A stretch of 64,000 bases of DNA, taken from assembly GCA_004194705.1 (NCBI GenBank), contig SADC01000106.1, forward strand, positions 1-64,000, in the 5' to 3' direction. Shown piece by piece: positions 1 to 11,400 of this stretch (the stretch's first letter is position 1; each line of letters begins with the position of its first letter). The translations under genes were made by a program, and so were the position numbers. The notes under the pieces were generated by a model. That model was given only the letters and a program-made list of their open reading frames with translations. It did not search any database and was not told the DNA's origin. This stretch comes from Ditylenchus dipsaci (taxonomy: Eukaryota; Nematoda; Chromadorea; Rhabditida; Anguinidae).

Positions 1-670
1 CATAAAATAAAGGGCGTAACATTTTTTAATTAAAAAAGCGCATTTATATGCATTGGACAGTGCAAAAATAAAAAAGGGGGCCTTGTTGTTATTAACTGTG
101 ACTAGTGTTTTAAGACCCCAGGTAATTAAAACCGATAAAAACAGTTGTTTCTTAACGTCAAGCTTACTAAAAAGTTAAGTTTTGGAAAAATATTTCTCAC
201 CAAAAATTCGACTTTTTTTAACGGTTCATAGTCAATAAAAACAGGGGCCCCCGAAGTGCACAAGTACCAAAAAACGATCCATCCCAGGAGATCTGCCAAA
301 GAAGTTAAGTGTTGGCTAAGAAATGTCGATTTTTTGAAAAAAAATTCTCAGGAAAGTTTATTTTTTTAGTTGACATATGCCATATTCATTGCTCGATATA
401 TTCGTGCACCCGTGGTCGATTTACTCAAATAAATGAGTTCAGTAAAAATCCGGGTTTTGCTTGGTCCCCCTTGTGTATTTTTTTCTAACCACGTGGGCAA
501 ACCAAGGCAAAATCTCGCTTTTTTTGATAACCTCATTCATTTTCATAGAATAAAAACCTGTCGATTCTGCGCGAATAATATTTTACTGTAAATAGAATGA
601 AACAAAAGGCATACAAAAACTCAAAGAAAGTTATGTTTTGCCTTTTCGACAACTTATTTTTGGCTCTCTC
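1..670. other. Gene-free AT-rich flank
   Basis: No convincing coding exon, RNA gene or inverted repeat was found here. The stretch has long A/T runs and one copy of the dispersed CTTGGTCCCCC motif near 466, which recurs in many palindromic repeats of the window. Confidence 0.5.
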
Positions 671-671
671 C

Positions 672-928
672 TGTTATATCAAAACTGTTACATCTAAAAT
701 GGTTCTAGTTTTATCCGGTTCTCGCCAAAAGTTCTAGCACGGTTCTAGCCTTTAAGTTCAATTTATTTTGATACAATACTCAGGCTTTCCCTCTAATACT
801 ATATGGAAAATAAAAAAATTTAAAAATGAAAGCTAAAACCGTGCTAGAACTTTTGCGAGAACCGGATAAAACTAGAACCATTTTTTAGATGTAACAGTTT
901 TGGAATATAACAGAGAGAGCCATTTTTA
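672..928. repeat. Inverted repeat, MITE-like
   Basis: The left arm (about 672-745) contains ATGGTTCTAGTTTTATCCGG followed by AAGTTCTAGCACGGTTCTAG. The right arm (about 835-925) carries the reverse complement, ending in a TGTAACAGTTTTGGAATATA block. About 90 bp separate the arms and no ORF is present. The structure is a non-coding fold-back repeat; the transposon family is not recognised. Confidence 0.6.
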
Positions 929-1287
929 CATCAGAAATACCTTTTGAATATTGGCATTGCGCCAAACACCATACGCCGAATTCAAAAGCTGTTACTACCA
1001 AATAATCTGGACAGAAGATAGATTGAGTCTGATAAATACTAATCTAACTATTGCATAAAGGTATTCAGCAGAATGCAAAATTGTCTTGCAAATTTACTTC
1101 TGAATGACATCTGTAGGAGCTAGGCTACGAAAAAAGCTGGTAAAGATAGCATTTTCACACCAGGTAGTTGGAAAAAAAATAGATTGATAAAGCGAAATTA
1201 TTTTTAAGTGTGTGTTCAAATTTTCAAGGGCTAGGCATACTACGCGAGTATCAGCAATTTTTTAACCATTGTTATTTTCGGTGCGTG

Positions 1288-1500
1288 AACGTTTCAGCAC
1301 TTTTTCAAATGAAAAAAAGTGCTGAAAGGCACATAGTGATTTTTTTTGAAAAAATTGCCTTGGTCCCCCCCTGTGGTTTTGAAACCCCAATAAGCAAGGT
1401 TTCAAAAAAACAGGGGGGACCAAGGCAATTTTTTTCAAAAAATCACTATTTGCCTTTCAGCACTTTTTTTTCGTTTGAAAAAAGTGCTGAAACGTCCTTA
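1288..1500. repeat. Palindromic repeat with GGTCCCCCCTGTGG core
   Basis: The arm CGTTTCAGCACTTTTTCAAA at 1288 is inverted near 1465-1493. The interior carries TTGCCTTGGTCCCCCCCTGT near 1357 and its inverse near 1408. Related arms occur at 23960-24110 and 44330-44465, so this is a dispersed family. The open reading frame across it is a by-product of the palindrome. Confidence 0.6.
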
Positions 1501-2094
1501 CCTTATTTTCATATGTTTCGGATTAAATCTGACTACTTTTTAAAACTAGGCAAAAAACTTTTTTTGGATCAAGTAGAACGTGAGAAAGGGAAAAAAAATT
1601 CAAGAAAAGTCAATAAACAGTGATGCTAAATAATTTGCTCTATACTCATACGCGCATACCCCAAAAAAATACGCCTTGGTCACCCCTGTTTATTTTTTTC
1701 AATTTTTTCTTGTGGTTTATTATGTCCTAAACGTTCCCGATGTTATTCAATGCAAATAATAGGCTAATGATAGTAGATTTTCATGCTTGCAAGGCGATTG
1801 ATTCATGTAGGATAGATAATGTCCATTGTGTAATATGAATAAATAAATAAATAAATAGTATTTAATAACATTTGTTGCACCAAAATCTTTTTTCCATTAT
1901 ATTCTGTACAAATGCAAAAAATTGGGTGATTAAAAAGTTTTGAAATTTTTTTGTCAAAATTAAAAAAACCCGAAAAAATCAACAGGCGGGACCAAGGCTT
2001 ATCTTTTTTGGGGTGGGCGCGAATTCGTTTAGAACCGAATATTTTCTCCGGTCTGAGATCAGTCTTGTCGACGCCTGGATTTTATCAACCGCCA

Positions 2095-2195
2095 CATTCA
2101 CCATCAACCAGTTGATAGATTTCCGGTTCGATCAACCGGTTGATGAAAGTGATCAACTGGTAGCCCACGGGCAAATCAACCGGTTGATAACGCCG
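2095..2195. repeat. Cluster of CAACYRGTTGAT palindromes
   Basis: Four copies of a 12-bp near-palindrome (ATCAACCAGTTGAT, ATCAACCGGTTGAT, ATCAACTGGTAG, ATCAACCGGTTGAT) lie within about 95 bp, about 210 bp upstream of the first exon of the 2406 gene. The spacing is irregular. It may be a degenerate mobile-element end or a cluster of dimeric factor sites; the sequence alone does not decide. Confidence 0.45.
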
Positions 2196-2405
2196 GTCGA
2201 TTCAGCAAGGTTTCCAAAGGAACGAGGGAGGCTATGTTTAAAAAAGTAACATGAATTGAATTTCAGTTGCTGACCAATTTACAGCAAATATTAAAAGATC
2301 GGGGAGATTTCATTTGCTCTCTAGATGATTAAATACTTGTTACAAACAGTTAGCCAGGCATGATTTGAAGGTAGATGATACTTTTTTCCAATCTCCCAAG
2401 TCAGA

Positions 2406-5400
2406 ATGTTTGTTCAGGAAGACTGTGAATCCTGTAACGTGCAATTGGACAGCCTGATTCAGGAGCACTGTCCACACTTATTGACCAAACAAGGATCTAT
2501 CACCCAGGCAACTTCTCTTGTCAACAGCCAGGTTGTGGATGCCCAAACTGAAGCAGAACACACACCTGCTGCCAGCAGTGATGACTCGAAAATATTGGAA
2601 GACATGGCATTGTCCAAAAAGCTGGTTTACACCACAGACCTTGTGTATTCCATTCGCCAAGTGGTTAAGGTAAGCAGTTTATTTCGTTTAATTTTACAAT
2701 ATACCGTATTTCCTCTAATAGCTCCACATGTGGAGTTATTTTTCAAACTTGCTCTAGGATGTGGAGTTATTAGAGCATGTGGAGTTAATGGAGCATGTGG
2801 GCTTATACTTCGATCCTTCGACGCTAAGGCGCTGAGAAAATTTTTACGTAAATATTTTTGTGAAATCTTATAGCCATTGTGTAGCAATAAATAGGTAGGC
2901 GTGCGCTTATTTTTTTTCAAAATACTCAAATTCAAAATGCGGATTTATTACAGAAGGTAACATAACATGCTGGATTTACGAGCGAACAAAAGATGCTGGA
3001 TTTACGAGCAAACAAAAGATGCTGAATTTACAATAGAAAAGCATGATACTGAGGTTTAGGCGCATTCAGTTCGTCGGTCTAATCAACTTCCAGAGTTCTT
3101 CGAAGTGAAGAGATTCATCGCTCAGATAACTATTTTCATCGTCCTGATTTGCGTCGATTTCTTCAGCATCCTTCCTCGGCTGTCGAACTGAGTCTCGCGC
3201 ATTCATAAGCTCATAGAATCCATCCGGAATAGCCCCGAGCAATTTGGTCGTCTAAATCTTTGTACGTTAGCCGGCGACCACCTCCTTGCAATCTCTTTTT
3301 GAATTTCCCGGCAGGCGACGAATTCCTAAATTTTTTTGATAAACTAAAGCAGGAAATAAATGCTTACTTGATTTGGTGCAACTGTTTTTCTAGCTTTTTT
3401 CACCCAATGACACTGCTACGATCAACTCCGAATCTCTTGCTGGCGGCGTTGCTAGAAAAGTCTTTTGCGTGCTTGATAATCTTTATCTTGAACTTCCTTG
3501 TATAGGCTTTGAGTTTGCGTGGCGTTTTCACTTCATCCTGATCACTTTCAGTGTCGCTTTCATAGTTAGCAATAAGATCCATAACGCTGCAATAAAGAAA
3601 ATGAGCAATAACAGCAGGATTTAATTTAACAGCAAACTACTGAATACATCGACTAGCCGACACATAACAAAACATATTTGCGGCAAGGCAAAACGCTCGA
3701 AATTCAAAAGTTTGAAAGCACTGGACAAAATCAACTTATGGGTGTGGAGTTATTAGAGCATGTGGAGTTATTTTTCAATGTCTCTCTAGCATGTGGAGCT
3801 ATTAGAGCATGTGGAGTTAATAGGGCATGTGGAGCAATTAGAGGAATACGGTAAATCAAAAATAAAACTACCCAATGCACTGAAATGCCAGAAATACATT
3901 GCTTTTTTACGTTTTGCGAATTATTAAAATTTTAACGTGTGCAGGTTGTGGACCACACTATATATGTAATTTTTGAAACCTCTATTTATTCCTTATCGGA
4001 TGCTTCTGTAGTGGATAAAATGACATTTTAATGAAAAAATTTTAAAAATAGCCGAATATCTTTTTTTTAAATTTTCAATCTGGGACTGATTTCGCCCAAA
4101 AAATACCAAATTCGCATCATTCATAATAAGAACCCAACACATTTGGTTCGTAAAATGTATTTGCTTTAAAAAATCTCGAAATGTACATTGCCAGTATTTG
4201 TGAGAAAAAGCGGAAGATGAGAAGAAGGCGCATAGTACAAGATACCTATATGTCCACAGATCGCTCTGAAATATATTTTTCGGTTGAGTAGCTGCTACAT
4301 GCTGAAAGCATGATTTTAGGTGGCAATTTACACTTTTCAGAAAAAAATTTGACTAAAATCCTGCGTCACACTCATGAGAACAGGGGGCTTGTTAGTAACT
4401 ATTTTAAAATCCTAGATTAATGAATTATAAAAATCGTTAAATTATATTAGCTTATTCCACAAGGCAAAATGTCAAAGTTTGATCGATCATTATTTTTAAA
4501 ATTTTTTTAAGCATCACCTAAAAATTTGTTTCAAGCATGTATTAGCTGCTAAACCGTTAAAAAGATGTTTCAGATCCATTTCGGAACATCCAGGAATTCG
4601 GTATAAATGTATACGATACTTGTAAGTGGTTTAGATCATAAATGATACCGCATATTTTACGTTTTTAGCGCATTTTTGATCATTTTTAATGCATTTTTAT
4701 GCGCAAATTTGGATTTTTAGTGCATAGAATTTGGTCCATACTCATAATTATTAACCAAATTTTTCAATTTTTTTATATTTTTCTTATTTTTTCAAGAAGC
4801 AAATTCGAAAGACTGGTATTTTATTTTGCCCACTAATTCGGATTTTAGTATCAGTTTCACTGGTTTGAGAGAGCCATCAGAGGGATATTACACCTTTATT
4901 AGTCGATCCGGGATGTCAACTTCTTTTCTTACATTTATTAATTTACACGTACACTTATTAGTGCCGTAAATCATACATCAATTTTCGTATTTTCTCTAGT
5001 TATAGAGTCGTATCTAATTGTAGACCCCTCAAGGGTAGGTTGAAAATTTATAGACCCGTCTCTATTGTAGACCCCTAAGCCGTTTCACCTAATTTCCAAT
5101 ATTTTACTCGAAAAATGTGATAAAAATGCCTCCTCTAATTATAGCCCCGTCTCTAATTATGGACCCTCCTCGATGGGGGGTTGAAAAATTATAGACCCAT
5201 ACGGTATTTAGAAACTCATAGAATTGATACTAAAATTCTGTTTAGCAACCGAAATCACCCATAGAAGCGATAAAAACATATAAGACAGCCGAAGAGAAAA
5301 ATTAGGGGGGATATTTAGAGATTGGGGAACATTTTTCAGCGATTGAGGGGCATAATTAAATATTATCCAATTCGAAATTCTTGCAATCTTTGAACTTGAG

Positions 5401-8400
5401 ATATCAACGTAAAAATGAGTAATAAACGTCTAAAACTAGAGTAAACAACTGTTGGGACGAACTTGAATGAGTTCCCGTCGTATAAAAAGTGGACTGTACA
5501 CCGAAATGATCATATTTAGACCAACGATGAGCTGCGCCAAGTGTTCAAAGCTAGGCTCCTGGAATTAGGGATAGACTCAGAGTCCACCACATTCTGTCGT
5601 CCCATAATTGTGTTCCCTTCTCGTAAAGAGAAAGAAAAAGCCAAGAAGAAGCCTGTAGTCAACAATTTGAATACTGCCAAAGAAGCGCCTAAACCATTTG
5701 TGCCTGCTTGGAGAATTCCTGCTACTACCTTGGCTTCAGCAGCTAATCTGGAGGATCAGGTAGATATACCCGACTGGGCACTCATAGGTGGCTAAATACG
5801 CTTTGTCAAAGTTGTTTTACAAGTAAGATTTCCTAGTACCTGAAAATTTTGGTAGCTGCGTCCGAAGCAACAAGAATCTTGTGTAACTTAAAGGGGGGGG
5901 TGCGGAACTTTATATACGCATCGCCTTAGGTCACAGGTTCGACTAACACTGGATGCAAACCCTGTTTTTTTCTCCTTTTATTTACAAGTTTAGTGTTTAG
6001 CTTCTGGGCTTTCATTTGAGCTATCATGCAGATGAAAAATTAGTACAAAGTTAGAGCTAAAATATAAAAACGTTGAACCATGTCCAATTCGATGAAATCC
6101 TCAATATGACTAACCTAATACTTTTCGGTAGTACAGTCAACTCCCGATTTAGTATACACCTCGGTTTAGTGTACACCTGGATTAAATCATTTTGGCCGCG
6201 ACAATGTGGTCATCCATGCAATGGATTGCTCGATGATTATCGGACCTAAAAGTGAAAAAAAACTACTAAAAAGTAAAGCTAAAAAGGTAAACCCAGGGGG
6301 ACTTGAACTTTCGACAATAGGCGATGCGTATATAAAGTTCCCCCCCCCCCTTTAATGGACTGAAACCCTAAAATTATTCGAGACGGCTTTTGGATTAAAA
6401 ACTAAAGGGACTAAAGGGAAATTTACTAAAAGATATACAAAACAATCAGGAATTGATATTTTGATAAGAAATTGACCGTGAGTGCTTAGTGAAACGAATT
6501 TGAAATGAAAAGAATCTCAGCCAAAATATTAATGTCCCGATTGCAGAACATCCTGTTACAAGCCAAAAAACTTCTCCATCAACTGCACCACTGTCCAGAC
6601 AATTCCTCCATTGTCCTCCAATCCTTTCTGGCTCTAAACATCCACCTCAAGCCCAACCTTTTGCCCAGAGTGTTGGATGAGATATTGAATTAAACCATGC
6701 AGCCGCTCAGCAACTATCCACACACCACCATATTGCTCAATTGTGTCAACTGATAGTGGAGGTGGAGCGCAAGGATACATCCAGGTTTGGACCTGGTCTC
6801 TCAACGACTTTTGAGCAGGGTTTAGCCAAAAAAGCAGCAACATTTTTGAATAAGTTTGGAGTAGTGCAGGGAGATACATGCAATCTGGGTATGATCAGAT
6901 TTGTGGCTGGACTGTATAGTCATGGATTGTTGGCACCAGCTACAGTTGATGGTTGTGTGCGACAGTTGATGGATAGGTTTAAGGTCAGTGGATATTTACT
7001 TCAAGTGGTCTGACCGCTTTCCGTCTATTCAGACCACCAAAAATGAAGCTTCAATATCCAAAATGGTGCAGCTGATCCGATATATTGGTCCTACCTGCTA
7101 CGCGAGCAACCAGCAGCAACATTCATCGCAACCCATCGAGCAGCAATGGATTAGCTCAGCAACCTCGGAGCAAATTACAGACCATGTGGTGTGCCGTCAA
7201 ACCTGTGACTGCAAACAAATCCAGCTGCATTGAAGATGCCCTCCAATACCTGACCTCCAATCAGCACTTGCTTACTCAACACTTGAGTGACCAGATCAAT
7301 AAGCTGAGAAAACCAGGTGGATCTGCTTGGCAAGCCTGCAAATCCAACAATACAGTAGAGGACGTCCATGCAGCTATGTCAGACTCAAAACAAGCAGTTG
7401 AACCAAAGGAAAAAATTAAAAAAGATCCAGAAGAGTGGCCAACTATAGGATCTGGAGCAGACAAATGCCGCAAAAAAAATTCTATGCCGATTCCTAAAGA
7501 TCCAAGCGAGGATGAACAAGAGCTTGACGACTCCGTAGATATCGGCCAAGAGAGCCAATCCACCAGTCACAGCTCTAATACGGTAAGAGTGGATTTATGA
7601 AACATGGTACCTTTTCTTGCATCAGAAATATTTATTATGGCATCAGATTGACTTATTTTCGCATCATTAGTTTGATCTGTTTCAAAAAAATAATTTGATG
7701 CACTTCTTGCTGCATCTGATGCATTTCTGAAAATTAAAAAAAGCAAAAGTTTGAACAGCAAGCGAAAATGAAAAATCCAAATTTAAAGCGCATGCCCGTG
7801 CGTTAAGGCGCGAACCAGCAGTTTTTTTTCGAATTTTTTCGAATCGTCCCATTTTTCACTCGTTCTGCGTCAAATCTAATATAGATGACCTTATACTGCT
7901 TTTAAAAACTAGACAGAAAACTTAAAAAATCTAGACGAGAACGAATGTAAAAATTTATCGAGAAAGAAAAGAACTGCTGGTTGCGCCTTTTCTCCCCATC
8001 GGGCACGATCATGCCCCTTTAAAGGGGGCAAACCTTTTTTTTTGCAGCTGAAACACGTCTTTTTGCAGCTGATTCACGTCTTTTTGCAGCTGATTCACGT
8101 CTCAGCTGATTCGGTCTGCAGCTGATTCACGTCTTTTTGCAGCTGATTGACGTTTTTCCGCAGCTGATTCGGTCTTGCAGCTGATTCACGTCTCAGCTGA
8201 TTGACGTTTTCCGCAGCTGACTCGGTCTTGCAGCTGATTCACGTCTTTTTGCAGCTGATTCTGAGCTGATGACGTTTTTGATTCGGTCTTGCAGCTGATT
8301 CACGTCTTTTGCAGCTGATTTTTTTCCGCAGCTGATTTATTTTTCTGTCCAAGACCAACCAAATTTTGCAATATTTTGCAAGAATTCAAATTTTTTAGTC

Positions 8401-11400
8401 ATGAAATAACTTGGATCCTCAGAATCCCACTCCGGAATGGCCAGAAACCCTTGAAACTTGGTTTTTTGGGGGTTTGCTAAAGGGGGGGGGGTAAACTTTT
8501 TGCGAAAATTCGGTTGAGCGGATCAGAATTCCGGTCCAATTGGCTGAATCACTCAGAATTCCAGGCTCACCGTACTCAATCTTTTAATCGCCCATGGGCG
8601 TTTATTTTTCAACCCTTAAAAATCGGAAAAAAAAATATTTCGATTTTGAGATTTTGGTGTGCTCAACCAAAATTTAAAAGGGAAATCAGGTAAACTCGTG
8701 GTAACTGAGAAAACGCAAAAAAAAGATTTGCAAAATGATTTTTTTAAACTGAGATATAGGTCCTTAAGGGTGGGCGTTTATTGGAGGGTGGGCGATAAAT
8801 AGAGTGAATACGGTATTGTAGTTTTGAGTGGTTCAGGATGAAATTCTGAGTGATTTGGCCGATAGGACTGGAATTCTTATCCGCTCAATCGAATTTTCGC
8901 TAAAAGTTTATCCCTTTAGCAAACCCCCAAAAACCAAGTTTCAGGGCTTCTGGCCATTCCGCGGTGGGATTCTGAGGGGTCCAAGTTATTTCATGATTAA
9001 AAAATTTGAATTCTTGCAAAATATTGCAAAATTCGGTTGGTCTTGGACAGAAAAATAAATCAGCTGCAGAAAAACGTCAATCAGCTGCAAGACCGAATCA
9101 GCTGCAAAAAGACGTCAATCAGCTGCAAGAATCAGCTGCAGAAAAACGTCAATCAGCTGCAAGACCGAATCAGCTGCAAAAAGACGTCAATCAGCTGCAA
9201 GAAATCAGCTGCAAAAAGACGTCATCAGCTGCAAGAAATCAGTTGCAAAAAGACGTTCAGCTGCAAAAAAAGGTTGCCCCTTGAAAGGGGCATGCCCACG
9301 CTAATAAGAGGTGGTGCCCGGGAATTGAAATTTTTTTCCTAATCATCAAACTTCTGTACAGATTTTTCAATTTGGTTTATAACAAAACTTACCTAAATTT
9401 GGATTCTACGCCTTGTTTTGTTAGAAACCAAGTTGAAAATTTCGTACAGAAGTTTAATGATAAGGTTTTTTTTGAATTCCCGGGCACCACCTCTTATTTG
9501 CGTGGTATGCCCCTTTAAAGTGACAAATTTTGTGTTAAATAAATTTCTTTTGATTTCTCTTTCAAATTAAATAAAGCCTTGCCAAAACAATGAAAATTCA
9601 AAAAGTTATGACCGAAACAAATCCCGCGGCCAATTTGCCGCACCCCGTATTTCCGATGCTACAAAAAGGAGTTCTCATTTTGGAGGGAGAAAAAAGCTTT
9701 TGGAGCACCAAAAGCCATTTGTGTGGCTTGGGAAGTTAAATTGACAAAAAACAGGTTTTGAGAGAAATTGCTTTCTAAAGACGGAAACAAAGCAGAGCCC
9801 TATCCATGCCTGCCCTGGTTTTTTTATTAGCACCCGTTTGACCTTTGAAGATTTTCTTTTCAAAGTCCATGAATTTTGAAATATGGCATATTATTGTATT
9901 TAGTGGAAGGGGAACAAACTTCTGTTCGACCATTTCACTAATTTGAAAAAATTATAAACCTTTACAACCCCGGCCTCACATGGGATAAATTCAAGTCGCA
10001 GCTTTTTATACCCCTTTTCCTCTTTTGTGTGGCATTTTTTTAAATTCTCGCCTTTTTTTCATTTGAGTTTTTTGCTGCTTGGGCCACAGGTTCGAGCCCG
10101 TCCTAACGTGCTCTGGTCTGCCCCGCGCGTAAAGGCGCATTCACAATGAGGAGGCTGTTTGCGGATGCTAAACCCTATTTGTCACATGGAAATGGCCATA
10201 ACTTTTTTTTTTATTGTTTCAAAAATTATTCTGTTATCGCCATCTTGTAGCTAAGATTCAGGGCTACAAGATGAGCCATCGATAAGTTAGATGTTGTTAA
10301 AAAATTTAGTTAAAAAAGAAAGACTGCGCCAAAGCATCCGCACTCGAATTCGAGTTAGAATTATGGGCGGAGTCTTAAAACTTTATCTGAGTTTTTGAAG
10401 CAACATTTACTCAGTCAATAGCTCATTTGATAGCCCTTAACCTCAACTATATGATGTGAGAAGCTGAAAAAGTAACTGGAAAATAAAAAAACCACACCAA
10501 CTAAATAATTTTGGGAAAACAGTAAAAAAGGCGAGGATTCTGTTTCGCGGATTCTTAGTGAGTAGTCTGTTTTAGCATCCGCAAACAGCCTCCTCATTGT
10601 GTATGCGCTTTATGCTGAAAATTTTGAGTAATGGCCTTTTATAGCGGAGTGATTATTTTCAACCGGAAAATATGACCTTTTTCTTATATATATGCTCACA
10701 AGAGTGTTTGGGCTCATTATACTCGGCTTGAGCAGCTCTACAAAATGGCTGTAAAAATTTACTGTATTTTCGCAAAAATTTCAGACTTCTGATTAATTTA
10801 AACCAGAATAATATATTTCGATTCGTGCATTTTTTTCTGAAAGAATGCGGTTTTAACCGTGACGCTACGGTGGCGTGTAAAAATAGATAGTAGTTCCGGA
10901 ATCTGCACGAAAAACTGCACCTGATAGCACCAAACTGGTACACAATATCGAGCGCAGTTCGGCCTATGTGGACCTCTAAAGTTGGGAAGTGAGACGAATT
11001 TTAACCAGAAAGCACAGGGGGACCAAGGAAAATTTTTTATATAAAAAATTCACTACAGTCCAACCTGGATTTAACGACGCTTACCTCGAGTTCGTTCCCA
11101 TTAAGGCTTCGCCTAAGTTAGCAAAAGAAAAAGAAGATGCACTGAACAGCCAAATATAAAAATTTAAAGAGGCGCGTATTCAAAAAAGGGGCAAAAGTAG
11201 CTACACCCGATAAATTCTCTATGATTACTTTTTTGCAATTAAGGGGGGGGGACTTCTACGGCTACTTTTTGGCATTGACTGCTACTTCACTTCACATAAA
11301 TTTTTCACATATTTTGTTTTCTTATCTCAGATGTTTTTACAATGTTTTGTAGCTGAGATTTTCTTTTTTCGATTGAGTGGTCAAATACCCTGATTGAAAA

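Noticed and set aside
1210..1623. 137-codon open frame
   Set aside because: It spans a palindromic repeat with the same words in both orientations and has no splice or domain evidence.
6660..6710. A 41-bp intron removing the stop at 6692
   Set aside because: It would delete a helix (VLDEILN..HAAAQQ) that fits the MIF4G-like pattern. One missing base at 6690-6691 is simpler and agrees with the other frame breaks.
8036..8340. CRISPR-like spaced repeats
   Set aside because: Spacers are as repetitive as the repeats, units vary in length, and an inverted partner array exists. The genome is an animal.
9006..9342. Overlapping frames rich in NQLQKDVNQLQ
   Set aside because: They are translations of the CAGCTGCAAAAAGACGT array in the right arm of the 8026 element; no start context, splice sites or conserved domain.
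10080..10140. B-box-like GGTTCGAGCCC word near 10088 (and GGTTCGACTAAC near 5936)
   Set aside because: There is no A-box at a suitable distance and no foldable tRNA, so these are chance matches or old fragments.
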